NCBI GenBank assembly: GCA_963662765.2
Contig: CAXXUP010000008.1
Location: 620,001 to 684,000, forward strand
DNA from: DATMXT01 sp963662765
GTDB taxonomy: Bacteria; Bacillota; Clostridia; Oscillospirales; Feifaniaceae
Length of the DNA stretch: 64,000 nucleotides
Direction of reading: 5' to 3'
Part shown: positions 32,755-40,993 of the stretch, piece by piece
How the letters are laid out: the number at the start of each line of letters is the position of its first letter
Position numbering within the stretch: position 1 is the first letter of the stretch
The notes under the pieces: generated by a model
Seen by the model: the letters and a program-made list of their open reading frames with translations, nothing else
Database searches by the model: none
What the model was told of the DNA's origin: nothing
Program-made: the position numbers and the translations under genes

Positions 32755-33081
32755 TCAGACTATTTTTTGAGTTTTGTTCAGACATTCCAATTGCCTGTCG
32801 ACGGCTTCCATTCTGCTTCTCAGGACGTCACGCTGCTTTTGGAGCATCTCGGCTTGTGCTTTAGAGGACGCACCGCTCATGGCGACACCCCTTCCGACAC
32901 CCCTTCCGAATCCGCGCCCTAAGCCGCGTCCTAAGCCGCGCCTACAAGCAAGTCCGCGCCCTGATCGCAACCTAAGTCCGGCACCATACCGAACCTGTGT
33001 GTCGCCCGTGCAAACCCCGAATCCCCTTCCGGTCATCGAACCTGCGCCCATCGGGCCTGTTCCATCTTTACCTGGCATCAT
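32755..33081 (-). CDS. DUF5320 domain protein
   Basis: 108 aa. The N-terminus MPGKDGTGPMGAGSMTGRGFGVC is the hallmark of DUF5320, followed by a Gly/Arg repeat region (GLGRGLGRGFGRGVGRGV) and a C-terminal coiled coil (KAQAEMLQKQRDVLRSRMEAVDRQLECL). Two adjacent ATGs (33081, 33078) follow AGGAGG. It is the first gene of the NifX/ATPase operon. Function unknown. Confidence 0.8.
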   Translation of the reverse strand: MMPGKDGTGPMGAGSMTGRGFGVCTGDTQVRYGAGLRLRSGRGLACRRGLGRGLGRGFGRGVGRGVAMSGASSKAQAEMLQKQRDVLRSRMEAVDRQLECLNKTQKIV

Positions 33082-33102
33082 ATTTTCCTCCTCTCAGTTT
33101 CC

Positions 33103-33152
33103 GACATATGCCGCTTTTAAATATATTATACCCTATTTCTGGCATATGTCAA
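33103..33152 (-). promoter_or_regulatory. Promoter of the DUF5320-NifX cluster with a split palindrome
   Basis: On the minus strand TTGACA (33147-33152), 16-base spacer and TATAAT (33125-33130) precede DUF5320. GGCATATGTC at 33141-33150 and GACATATGCC at 33103-33112 are exact inverted copies, one over the -35 and one past the start site, each built on CATATG. The DUF134-NifX protein is the obvious candidate binder. The rest of 33082-33399 shows no gene. Confidence 0.65.
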
Positions 33153-33399
33153 CAACTATTTTGAAGTTTAAAGAAAAAGCCTGTAACCGTATGATTACAG
33201 GCTTGCATCTATGAATTATTTTGTAATTTTGATGTTGTGTTATAAGATAATGCAGCATGCACCCCGTTGACCATCATATCCCGCAATCTACCGATTTGGA
33301 GACTCATGTCAAATTCCGGCTATTAAAGCATCGGATCAAACAGTACTGCAAAAAAACAGTATGAAAAAGCTCCCGCGGCACGGGCTAAGCGAATATCCG

Positions 33400-35115
33400 T
33401 TAACCACGCAGAACCTTTTCCACGAATATCCTCGCAATGTCCGGATCAAACTGAGTTCCCGCGTGATGCAGGATCTCTTGAGCGGCCACATCAACCGACA
33501 GGGCTTTCCGGTATGCACGGTCCTGCGTCATTGCATCATAGGTGTCCACGACGGATATCATGCGTGAGATGAGTGGGATATCCGTCCCCGACAAGCCTAA
33601 GGGGTATCCCTTTCCGTCCCAGCGTTCGTGATGGCAGAGAATGTACTCCGCAATGTGCCTGAGTTCGGGTGTGGAGTTGGCAATTCGAAAACCGATTTCC
33701 GGATGTTTTTTTATCTCCCGCCACTCCGCGTCATTGAGCTTATCCGGCTTTGTCAAAATATTTTTATCAATACCGATTTTTCCGAGATCGTGAAGTGTAG
33801 AGACCAGCTCCAGTTCATCCAGCTTTTCTTCTGTAAGCCCCATGACTACCCTAAGTTTTTTAGAGAGTTCGGCGAGCCTTTCGGCATGCTCTTCCGTTTC
33901 ATTGCTCTTTTCAAACATGGTTGTTTTAATGGAGCCCAAAATATTGCTGTGCAGGCTTTTATGCTCAAGCAGTTTTCTCCTGTACATCAGGTCTTCCGCC
34001 AGGATAATCGTCTTATCAAGCGAATCGGAAAACTCGTTTCTCGTGGCATGCCCCAGCGCAATGTCAGTGTAAATCACTTTTTTTGCCTGATCCCTGCGCC
34101 GCTCCTCACACACAGACCGGATATGATCTGCGACCTCTCTTGCAATTTGACTGTCAGTATTGGGCATCAGAACACAGAATTCATCGCCCCCAATTCGGGT
34201 CACGATATCGTCAGTTCTGCTGCACTGCATCAGAATATCGGCGATTTCTTTTAAGAGCTTATCTCCCTCCATGTGCCCGAATGCATCATTAATCAGCTTC
34301 ATTCCGTTTACATCGCATATGATTACGGAAAGAGGCAGATGTACGGCATCGTCCAAGGCCTCCTTCGCCTCCTGAAAATAGGCCCGGTTGTAAATTCCCG
34401 TAAGCGCGTCATGATAGCTTAAATATCGGATTGTATCCTCTCGGTTTTTGCGCTCCGTGATGTCCCGGCTGATTCCGATCAGCCCCACGATTTTGCCTTC
34501 ACAATCATAATACGGAGTCTTGAGTGTCTCCAATATTACTTTTTTGCCTTCGGGATATGTGACGCTCTCTTCGTTTTTTCGAAACGTATTTGTCTTCATC
34601 ATCTCGATATCCATATTTCTAAAAAGATCTGCCGTCTCGGATGAAAATAAGTCTGCATCCGTATGCCCGGCAATCGCCTGTTCCGGCTTTCCCGCAAATG
34701 CTTCGAAGGCGGTATTGCATCCCAGATACACACTATTGACATCTTTATAAAATATCAGATCCGGCACCGAATCAATCAGCGATTTAAGCAGCGCCTGCTT
34801 TCTGTTGAACTCCAGGTAAAGATCCTTATATAATTGATTCGATTCCTCAAGCTCGGCATTGGTTTTACTGAGCTTTTCTTTCGCATCCAGATCTTTTTTC
34901 ATTGCCGGATACGTGAGGCCGAAAATCAGTAACGAAGTGACGAAAACATAACCGATCCCTTTGACGATGGAATATACCAATACTTGCGTCTGCGCAGAAA
35001 ATTTGATTTGTACCAATTTATCGGAAAGCAGGATCCATATGCATCCGACAACAAAATATATAATTGTAATCTTGAACGATTTTTTTCGCGCGTCCTCGTT
35101 TTTCATATTTATCAC
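33400..35115 (-). CDS. PAS-GGDEF-HD-GYP cyclic-di-GMP signalling protein
   Basis: 571 aa. Two TM helices (~13-33, ~45-68), a short coiled coil, a PAS domain (~105-225), a GGDEF domain with canonical RIGGDEF (~310-316) and an HD-GYP phosphodiesterase (HDLGKIGI, HHERWDGKGYP). It could both make and degrade c-di-GMP in response to a PAS signal. The start is GTG 35115 (AAGGA five bases upstream); ATG 35106 is the alternative. No partner gene is adjacent. Confidence 0.85.
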   Translation of the reverse strand: MINMKNEDARKKSFKITIIYFVVGCIWILLSDKLVQIKFSAQTQVLVYSIVKGIGYVFVTSLLIFGLTYPAMKKDLDAKEKLSKTNAELEESNQLYKDLYLEFNRKQALLKSLIDSVPDLIFYKDVNSVYLGCNTAFEAFAGKPEQAIAGHTDADLFSSETADLFRNMDIEMMKTNTFRKNEESVTYPEGKKVILETLKTPYYDCEGKIVGLIGISRDITERKNREDTIRYLSYHDALTGIYNRAYFQEAKEALDDAVHLPLSVIICDVNGMKLINDAFGHMEGDKLLKEIADILMQCSRTDDIVTRIGGDEFCVLMPNTDSQIAREVADHIRSVCEERRRDQAKKVIYTDIALGHATRNEFSDSLDKTIILAEDLMYRRKLLEHKSLHSNILGSIKTTMFEKSNETEEHAERLAELSKKLRVVMGLTEEKLDELELVSTLHDLGKIGIDKNILTKPDKLNDAEWREIKKHPEIGFRIANSTPELRHIAEYILCHHERWDGKGYPLGLSGTDIPLISRMISVVDTYDAMTQDRAYRKALSVDVAAQEILHHAGTQFDPDIARIFVEKVLRG

Positions 35116-35438
35116 CGCAGTCCTTATAATCTCCCCTTTTTACGACGGATGCCTTCCGACAACGGGTCGACATTCTGGCTTAAAAGATTTGTTTGTGTAT
35201 TGCCTACTTAAACATACCACAATTTTCGTTTAATTTCAATATTTGAATATTTTTGACGGCAGATTACGACGTACGGATTTATTTATCAGCGCGCCGTTTT
35301 CAGCGCGGATTGTATGAAAAGAAAAACATTAGGACCAAAAAAGACGCCCGAATAATCTCCCATTGTTGCATAAACAACAGACCGGTGGTGCACATATGGT
35401 ATAATTAGGCTATCAAATCCTAAAGGAGGTCTAATCCG
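35116..35438. other. Intergenic region, divergent promoters
   Basis: 323 bases without a gene between the HD-GYP and cupin genes. TATAAT at ~35398-35403 probably serves the cupin gene; no clear -35 or RNA structure is visible. Confidence 0.45.
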
Positions 35439-35753
35439 TTGACCCATCAAGTTTATTCATTGACCAAAGGGGATGGTAAGGTCGTGGAAAAGGTGCTTAT
35501 CGATGAGAACATCCACTACCTGCACCTGATTTTGCCTCAAAGCGACGGTCTGCCGGAGCATTTTTCGAACTCGTTCGTCTATTTGACCGTTTTGCGGGGA
35601 ACCCTATCCATCAGGCTGGAAGAGGGGGACACGAAGCAATACCCGGACGGCACTCTGCTGAAAATCCCCGTCGGCACAAAAATGGACATCCGAAATCTCG
35701 ATGAGAAGGTGCTGGAACTGATCATCGTAAAGGCCCCGGCCCCGAAGATTTAA
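35439..35753 (+). CDS. Cupin-domain protein
   Basis: 104 aa, TTG start nine bases after AAAGGAGG. A single small cupin barrel is suggested by the strand pattern HYLHLILPQSDGLPEHFSNSFVYLTVLRGTLSIRLEEGD...YPDGTLLKIPVGTKMDI. Metal-binding His are sparse, so it may bind a small molecule without metal. Rubredoxin follows 19 bases after the stop, suggesting a two-gene unit in oxidative-stress defence. Confidence 0.7.
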   Translation: MTHQVYSLTKGDGKVVEKVLIDENIHYLHLILPQSDGLPEHFSNSFVYLTVLRGTLSIRLEEGDTKQYPDGTLLKIPVGTKMDIRNLDEKVLELIIVKAPAPKI

Positions 35754-35772
35754 GTCTAAAGGAGGAATTGAA

Positions 35773-35934
35773 ATGCAAAAGTACAGATGCGTTCCCTGCG
35801 ACTATATCTACGACCCCACAGCCGGAGACCCGGAAAACGGGATTGTCCCCGGCACTGCCTTTGAGGATTTACCCGAAGACTGGGTATGCCCCGTCTGTTT
35901 TGTGGGTAAGGACATGTTTGAGCCGGTGGAATAA
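35773..35934 (+). CDS. Rubredoxin
   Basis: 53 aa with the two ligand pairs CVPC (residues 6-9) and CPVC (39-42) and the conserved PEDWVCPVC, EDLP and GTAFEDL elements. A small iron-sulfur-free Fe electron carrier, typical partner of rubrerythrin or superoxide reductase (desulfoferrodoxin lies 7 kb away). GGAGGAATTGAA precedes the ATG. Too short to be found by length filters. Confidence 0.95.
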   Translation: MQKYRCVPCDYIYDPTAGDPENGIVPGTAFEDLPEDWVCPVCFVGKDMFEPVE

Positions 35935-35963
35935 CCAGCGCCCTTGAGAAGACATGCCAATGT

Positions 35964-36431
35964 TTGCCGGCAAATACAAGGCTAAGCCAGAAATTGAATG
36001 AAAAAAATATAGCAGTGCGTCCAGCACGCTTGGGTGAGATTGACGTACTGCGGGATATTTATTACGAGGTGCGGCTTGAGCGCTTTACTTGGCTTGACTG
36101 GGAGAAGATTAGGCTGCGTGATTTCGAGGAGAGCACCGCGGACGAGCTGATTTTCGTCGCCTTCGTTGACGGAGAGCTTGCCGGATTTATCTCGATCTGG
36201 GAGCCGGACGGGTTTATACACAGCATCTATGTCAAGAGCGACTTTCGAGGTCTCGGCGCTGGCAGGCGGCTTATCGAAGAGGCCGTCAAAATCTGCGGGC
36301 TGCCGCTCACCCTCAAATGTATGACGGCAAATATGCCATCGGTCGGGTTTTACCTCTCGCAGGGGTGGAAAATCGCGGAGGAAGCCATGGGTGACGGCGG
36401 ACCGTATTACCGCATGAGATTCGACGCGTAA
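35964..36431 (+). CDS. GNAT-family N-acetyltransferase
   Basis: About 155 aa. The acetyl-CoA motif reads VKSDFRGLGAGRRLIEEAVK (~92-111), preceded by GELAGFISIWEPDGFIHSIYV and followed by NMPSVGFYLSQGWKI. The start is uncertain: TTG 35964 is used, but an internal TTG about 30 bases on (NEKNIAVRPA) is close to the usual family start. Substrate unknown. Confidence 0.8.
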   Translation: MPANTRLSQKLNEKNIAVRPARLGEIDVLRDIYYEVRLERFTWLDWEKIRLRDFEESTADELIFVAFVDGELAGFISIWEPDGFIHSIYVKSDFRGLGAGRRLIEEAVKICGLPLTLKCMTANMPSVGFYLSQGWKIAEEAMGDGGPYYRMRFDA

Positions 36432-36485
36432 TTTGTGCACCGACTCGGACTATGGGCGCAGGCCCGGCCGCATCGGCCGGCCGGA

Positions 36486-36516
36486 AAAAAGGCCACGGAA
36501 TTTCCGGGGCCTTTTT
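36486..36516 (+). terminator. Terminator of the cupin-rubredoxin-GNAT region
   Basis: AAAAAGGCC(A)CGGAA pairs with TTCCG(G)GGCCTTTTT, ending in TTTTT. Confidence 0.8.
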
Positions 36517-36658
36517 ACAGTTGGAGACTGAAGAGAAAACCTCATATTGACTTTGCAATACATTTCTATTATTATTAAAACATAAATCTCGACAAATATA
36601 GGCGATTATCCGGAGTTTCCGTGTGCAAAAAGCGCGAATTTGATTGGAGGGTAAAAAC

Positions 36659-37033
36659 ATGGCAGGAAAATTTGTCATCAGAAAGACAGATACCGGGTTT
36701 AAGTTCGATCTCAAAGCGTCGAACGGTGAAGTCATTTTGACTTCGGAAGTTTACACCGCACTTGCCTCCTGCAAAAACGGCATTGAAAGTGTGCGGACAA
36801 ACGCATCTATCGCGGGCCTTGAGGACCAGACCGTGGAGGGCTTTAAAACTGAGAAAAACCCGAAGTTCGAACTGTACACCGACAAGGCGAATGATTTTCG
36901 CTTCCGCCTGAAAGCCAAAAACGGCGAGATCATCGGGACAAGTGAAAACTACAAGAAAAAGGCCTCCTGCGAAAATGGGATCGAATCGGTCCGGAAAAAT
37001 GCCCCAGACGCGGCAATCACCGAAGCGGAATAG
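36659..37033 (+). CDS. DUF1508 (YegP-like) tandem-repeat protein
   Basis: 124 aa from ATG 36659 (GGAGG eight bases upstream). Two copies of the ~50-residue DUF1508 unit: KFVIRKTDTGFKFDLKASNGEVI...YTALASCKNGIESVRTNA and KFELYTDKANDFRFRLKAKNGEII...YKKKASCENGIESVRKNA. Function unknown; widespread stress-related annotation is not supported by the sequence itself. Confidence 0.88.
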   Translation: MAGKFVIRKTDTGFKFDLKASNGEVILTSEVYTALASCKNGIESVRTNASIAGLEDQTVEGFKTEKNPKFELYTDKANDFRFRLKAKNGEIIGTSENYKKKASCENGIESVRKNAPDAAITEAE

Positions 37034-37506
37034 TATTTTCGGCTGCCCGCCGGCACTCGGTCGCCGGACGAATTTGCACAGATGAAATGAGGACTCTTTG
37101 CCAATACATAATATACAGCAAATACAAAAATAAAATCGTATATTCGCCGGTCGGCCGGCATGCTGCAGCCAAATCCCGCGGCGGACGCGGGGCTTATGTG
37201 CCCCAATCTCCGCCGTGGGAGTTTCTTTGCTAAACCCCAATAACTTGTACTGCGTTAAAAAAGCTTGATGGCGTAAAAATGGGATTGAAAGATTTATGAC
37301 TTAATGATATAGTAACAGTGAATTTTAAAGTTATGCATATTCGTCTGCAGCTTATGCAAAAGCGGCAGGCGAATCCGTATTGTATATGGAAAAGTAATGA
37401 ACGCACAACATCGGAGGAAAACAGGCAGGCATGAAGATTGTTGTTGTTGAAAGCAGACGGCGCACGGCGCTGAACAAAATACGGCTGTGAGGCAAATCAG
37501 GTTATC
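37034..37506. other. Structured intergenic region upstream of trkH
   Basis: 473 bases without a confident gene. At 37174-37220 a 12-bp stem TCCCGCGGCGGA/TCCGCCGTGGGA encloses GGGGC/GCCCC; GCCGG repeats flank it. A 19-codon ORF at 37431-37490 starts MKIVVV like TrkA proteins and then diverges. The structure could be a leader RNA; I could not match it to a known riboswitch. Confidence 0.45.
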
Positions 37507-38949
37507 ATGAACAAAAAAATGCATATATACATACTTGGGTTTCTTTTGCGAATTGAAGCCGCCTTTATGATCCCCTCCGGGCTCATTTCGGTTGTGTCCC
37601 AAGAGCGTCAACCCGCCATCGCATTTTTCGGCACCGGCTTATTCATGCTGGTCGTGGGCACCGCCATCTCCTCCCGCGCGCCTGCAAATAAAACGCTCGA
37701 CACCAAAGAGGGCTTGCGCATCGCCGCCACCTCCTGGGTGCTCGTGTCGGTCTTCGGCGCATTGCCCCTCTACTTTGGCGGCATCGGGGCCTCTTACCTC
37801 GACTGCCTTTTTGAAATCGTCTCCGGCTTTACGACGACGGGTGCAAGCATCTTTACGAATGTTGAAATTCTGCCCTACGGAATTTTGTTCTGGCGCAGTT
37901 TTACCCATTGGATCGGCGGCATGGGTGTTTTAGTTTTTCTGATCTCCATCACCTCTTTTTCCAGCTGTTCACTGATGCACGTCATGCAGGCCGAATCCCC
38001 CGGGCCCTCAACCACAAAGCTGGTCACCAAAGTTAAAGAGACGGCGAAAATTCTCTACGCCATCTATCTTTTCCTGACCCTTGTCCAAATAGCGCTGCTG
38101 GTGGCGGGCGGAATGCCGCTCTTCGACAGCATACTCAACACTTTCGGAACAGCCGGAACCGGTGGATTTGCCATTAAAAATAAATCGATCGGCTTTTACA
38201 ACAGTGCCTACGTCGACTATGTGATCGGCATTTTCATGATCCTGTTCGGGATTAACTTCAACGCCTATTTTCTGCTCTATACGAGGAGAATTAAAGACTT
38301 CCTGCGCAGCGAGGAACCGCGGGTATATCTGGGGATCATTTCCGCGGCCGTTGTGGTCATCACCTTCAACATTTTCCAAGCCTCCTACACGTCACTCTCA
38401 CGGGCTTTCCGGGACGCCTTCTTTCAGGTCTCCTCCATCATCACGACGACAGGTTATGTCACAGCCGACTACGACGCTTGGCCACAGCTCTCCCGTATGA
38501 TTTTGCTGCTGCTTATGTTTTTCGGCGCCTGCGCCGGTTCCACCGGCGGCAGCATCAAAATCTCGCGGCTCATTATCTTTTATAAGGAGGCAAAGAGAAC
38601 AGTCAAACAGTTCTCTCACCCGAAGGCGGTTGAAGTGGTCAGGCTGGAGGGAAACACCGTCGACGAAGAGACTGTCTCCATGTCCAATGCATTCCTCATC
38701 ATGTACCTCGGCGTCTTCATCGCCTCGGTACTGCTTGTCTCGCTTGACGGGTACAGCTTCGACACCTCCTTTTCCTCCGTTGCATCCTGTCTCAATAACA
38801 TCGGCCCCGGGCTCGGGGCGGTTGGGCCGACCGGCAACTACTCGTCGCTCAGTGCCTTAAGCAAGTCTACCCTCATCGTTGACATGCTGATGGGCCGGCT
38901 TGAGATTTTCCCCATCGTCGCATTTTTGAATATGAAGCGCGGTAGGTAA
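37507..38949 (+). CDS. TrkH/KtrB-family potassium transporter membrane subunit
   Basis: 480 aa with the four pore-loop repeats of the family: SGFTTTGAS, FGTAGTGGFA, ITTTGYVTADYD and NNIGPGLGAVG, each between TM helices. It transports K+ (often with Na+ or H+) across the membrane and normally needs a TrkA/KtrA gating subunit, which is not in this window except possibly as a short remnant just upstream. Start ATG 37507; M5 is an alternative. Confidence 0.88.
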   Translation: MNKKMHIYILGFLLRIEAAFMIPSGLISVVSQERQPAIAFFGTGLFMLVVGTAISSRAPANKTLDTKEGLRIAATSWVLVSVFGALPLYFGGIGASYLDCLFEIVSGFTTTGASIFTNVEILPYGILFWRSFTHWIGGMGVLVFLISITSFSSCSLMHVMQAESPGPSTTKLVTKVKETAKILYAIYLFLTLVQIALLVAGGMPLFDSILNTFGTAGTGGFAIKNKSIGFYNSAYVDYVIGIFMILFGINFNAYFLLYTRRIKDFLRSEEPRVYLGIISAAVVVITFNIFQASYTSLSRAFRDAFFQVSSIITTTGYVTADYDAWPQLSRMILLLLMFFGACAGSTGGSIKISRLIIFYKEAKRTVKQFSHPKAVEVVRLEGNTVDEETVSMSNAFLIMYLGVFIASVLLVSLDGYSFDTSFSSVASCLNNIGPGLGAVGPTGNYSSLSALSKSTLIVDMLMGRLEIFPIVAFLNMKRGR

Positions 38950-38994
38950 CGGAGATCGGGTTAAATATTCGCGCTGCGGTAAAACGCATCAATA

Positions 38995-39023
38995 AAAAAG
39001 AACAGGCACAGCCTGTTCTTTTT
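38995..39023. terminator. Bidirectional terminator after trkH
   Basis: 13-bp stem AAAAAGAACAGGC/GCCTGTTCTTTTT with loop ACA. Confidence 0.92.
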
Positions 39024-39200
39024 ATTTGCCCTGGCCTGACCAATCTCATACGAACTAGTTTTGTAGTGAACGGGGTGCCTATGGGCACGATCGCGTCCCT
39101 TGAAGGATGTTAGTCCGTTTGCGAGCCCTGCCGGCGACATAAACGGCCGTTACCCTGCAAAAACTTCGACCTTTGCGGGTGAGGAATTTTTGAGTCAGGC

Positions 39201-40100
39201 TTAAGCGTTACATACCCGAACCGGAATGCCCTCGATGTAGCCGCGCTCGCCGATGGGGGCCAGTTGGAAGCGGGGTCCGTCCTCCATGGCCCATTCGAAA
39301 CCGTAGAGTTTCGGGTTGTACCGTTTAATGGCCTCCCAGACTGTGTCGATGGCCTCACAGAAGTCCTCATCCTTGAAGGGCTCACCGTGGAAGACCATAT
39401 ACTTGCAGGGCGGAAGGTCCATGATGTCGAAGCCCTCCGGGACCTTGCCTGCATAGTCGACCGGGACCTCGACCCCCTGGCAGTACTCCGACGTGCCGGG
39501 CTTTCGCATTCTCTGCGGCAGCCAGACGCCGATCGACTCATAGAGACTTCCCGCGATGCTCTCGAGAATACCCCACACCTCGCACCCGACCTCCTCGCAG
39601 TAGGCGAAATAGTCGGAAGCCGTGGCCCCCCGCTTTACGATGATCTTGCGGGCTGGGCGCTCGATGACCTGTGTGAAAATTACCGTATCGGACATTTTTT
39701 TCTCCCCTTTTCCATAGAGATTGTAGCTGTTTTTGATGGGGTAATAACAAAACAGGGGAATCGGCGGAGTCTCCTGCCGGTACACTCGCGGCGACACGGC
39801 AAATGCCTTTGAAAACGCCTTGGTAAACCCTTCGTGGGAGCCAAAGGCCGACTCCAGCGCAATGTCGAGGACGGAGGCCCTCGTATCCCGCAGCTTAATG
39901 GCTGCCGTCGACAGCCGGACCAAACGAAGATACTCGAAGGGGGTCTTGCCCATCAGCTCCGAAAAGGCGCGCAGCGCATGCCACGGCGAATACATCGCGG
40001 CCGCCGCAAGATCCTGCAATGTGATCTCCTCGCCGTAGTGAGCCATGATGTAGTCCTGCATGCGTCCCACGGCTTCGATTTTCTCCCGGTTTTCCATCAT
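39201..40100 (-). CDS. AraC-family regulator with GyrI-like effector domain
   Basis: 299 aa from ATG 40100, five bases after AGGTGG (GTG 40109 lies in that site). N-terminal double HTH of AraC type (ITLQDLAAAAMYSPWHALRAFSELMGKTPFEYLRLVRLSTAAIKL, then ALESAFGSHEGFTKAFSKAFAVSPRVYR). Residues ~140-299 are a GyrI/BmrR-type ligand-binding domain (FTQVIERPARKIIVKRG... PCKYMVFHGEPF... IGERGYIEGIPVRV). Such regulators sense hydrophobic drugs or metabolites. No obvious target adjoins. Confidence 0.85.
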   Translation of the reverse strand: MMENREKIEAVGRMQDYIMAHYGEEITLQDLAAAAMYSPWHALRAFSELMGKTPFEYLRLVRLSTAAIKLRDTRASVLDIALESAFGSHEGFTKAFSKAFAVSPRVYRQETPPIPLFCYYPIKNSYNLYGKGEKKMSDTVIFTQVIERPARKIIVKRGATASDYFAYCEEVGCEVWGILESIAGSLYESIGVWLPQRMRKPGTSEYCQGVEVPVDYAGKVPEGFDIMDLPPCKYMVFHGEPFKDEDFCEAIDTVWEAIKRYNPKLYGFEWAMEDGPRFQLAPIGERGYIEGIPVRVCNA

Positions 40101-40359
40101 TTCCACCACCTGTCAGTATTGTATAGTGCCGGCCGAATTACGTCTTGACCTGAATTGCGCACTTTGTCACTTTGAATACCCGCAAAATCTATTTTAAGTA
40201 TACGATGTTTCGCTCCGCACGCCAACCCGAAAACATGTACGACACCGCTTTATTAGGGCTGGCGATTTTGACCTTCGGTATGGATGATGAGAATATTTTC
40301 TGGTGAAAAAAGAAATCCCCTGTGTTATAATAGGAAATGATGGGAGGGACTACCACATC

Positions 40360-40773
40360 ATGATGATTTCTACCAAAGGGCGCTACGCGCTTCGGATTAT
40401 GCTCGATCTGGCGCAGCACAGCGAAGATGGTTATGTCTCGCTGACTAAAATCTCGGAGCGGCAGGGGATTTCCGTAAAATATCTCGAAGCCATCGTCTCC
40501 ATGCTCAACAAGGCCGGAATGGTCGAAAGCCAGCGCGGCAAGGAGGGTGGTTACAAGCTCACCAGAAAGTCGGAGGAATACTCTGCCGGCTCCATCATCA
40601 AGCTGACCGAGGGGTCCATCGCGCCTGTGGCCTGCCTTGAGGGTGACGGCGCCGGCTGCGAGCACGCATACAGTTGCCTGACTCTCCCGCTGTGGATCAA
40701 ACTTGAGGGCATTGTTGACAACTATCTTGAAAGTGTCACCTTAAAGGACTTGCTGGAACGCAATATAAAATAG
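40360..40773 (+). CDS. Rrf2-family regulator, probably Fe-S binding
   Basis: 137 aa. The family opening MISTKGRYALRIMLDLA, winged HTH SLTKISERQGISVKYLEAIVSMLNKAGMVESQRGKEGGYKL, and three cysteines in ACLEGDGAGCEHAYSCLTLPLW, the spacing of IscR/CymR-type cluster ligands. It may regulate Fe-S assembly or Cys metabolism; those genes are not in this window. ATG 40360/40363 follow GGGAGG. Confidence 0.85.
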   Translation: MMISTKGRYALRIMLDLAQHSEDGYVSLTKISERQGISVKYLEAIVSMLNKAGMVESQRGKEGGYKLTRKSEEYSAGSIIKLTEGSIAPVACLEGDGAGCEHAYSCLTLPLWIKLEGIVDNYLESVTLKDLLERNIK

Positions 40774-40924
40774 CTCACGTATCGCTGATTCTTACAAATA
40801 ACGCTGCTATTGTTGACCCAAAGGAACGTAAAATCCGTTACAAACAAATCATCCATATCGAACAATATATCACAAATTTCACCATATCTAAAGGCTAAGT
40901 TTATCCAGTGATTAACAAATTGAA

Positions 40925-40969
40925 GCGGGGGACGAATCGGCACAATGCCGATTCATCTCCCGCTTTTTT
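40925..40969. terminator. Convergent terminator, Rrf2 / MerR genes
   Basis: Stem GCGGGGGACGAATCGGC/GCCGATTCATCTCCCGC with one mismatch-bulge, loop ACAAT, tail TTTTTT. Confidence 0.85.
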
Positions 40970-40993
40970 GTCATACGGCAGGTCTTGAAGCCG

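Noticed and set aside
36575..37240. 221-codon minus-strand ORF across DUF1508
   Set aside because: Shadow of the DUF1508 repeats and of GC-rich flanks; no ribosome site and implausible composition.
37034..37506. c-di-AMP (ydaO) riboswitch before trkH
   Set aside because: Conserved ydaO sequence blocks are not visible, only stems.
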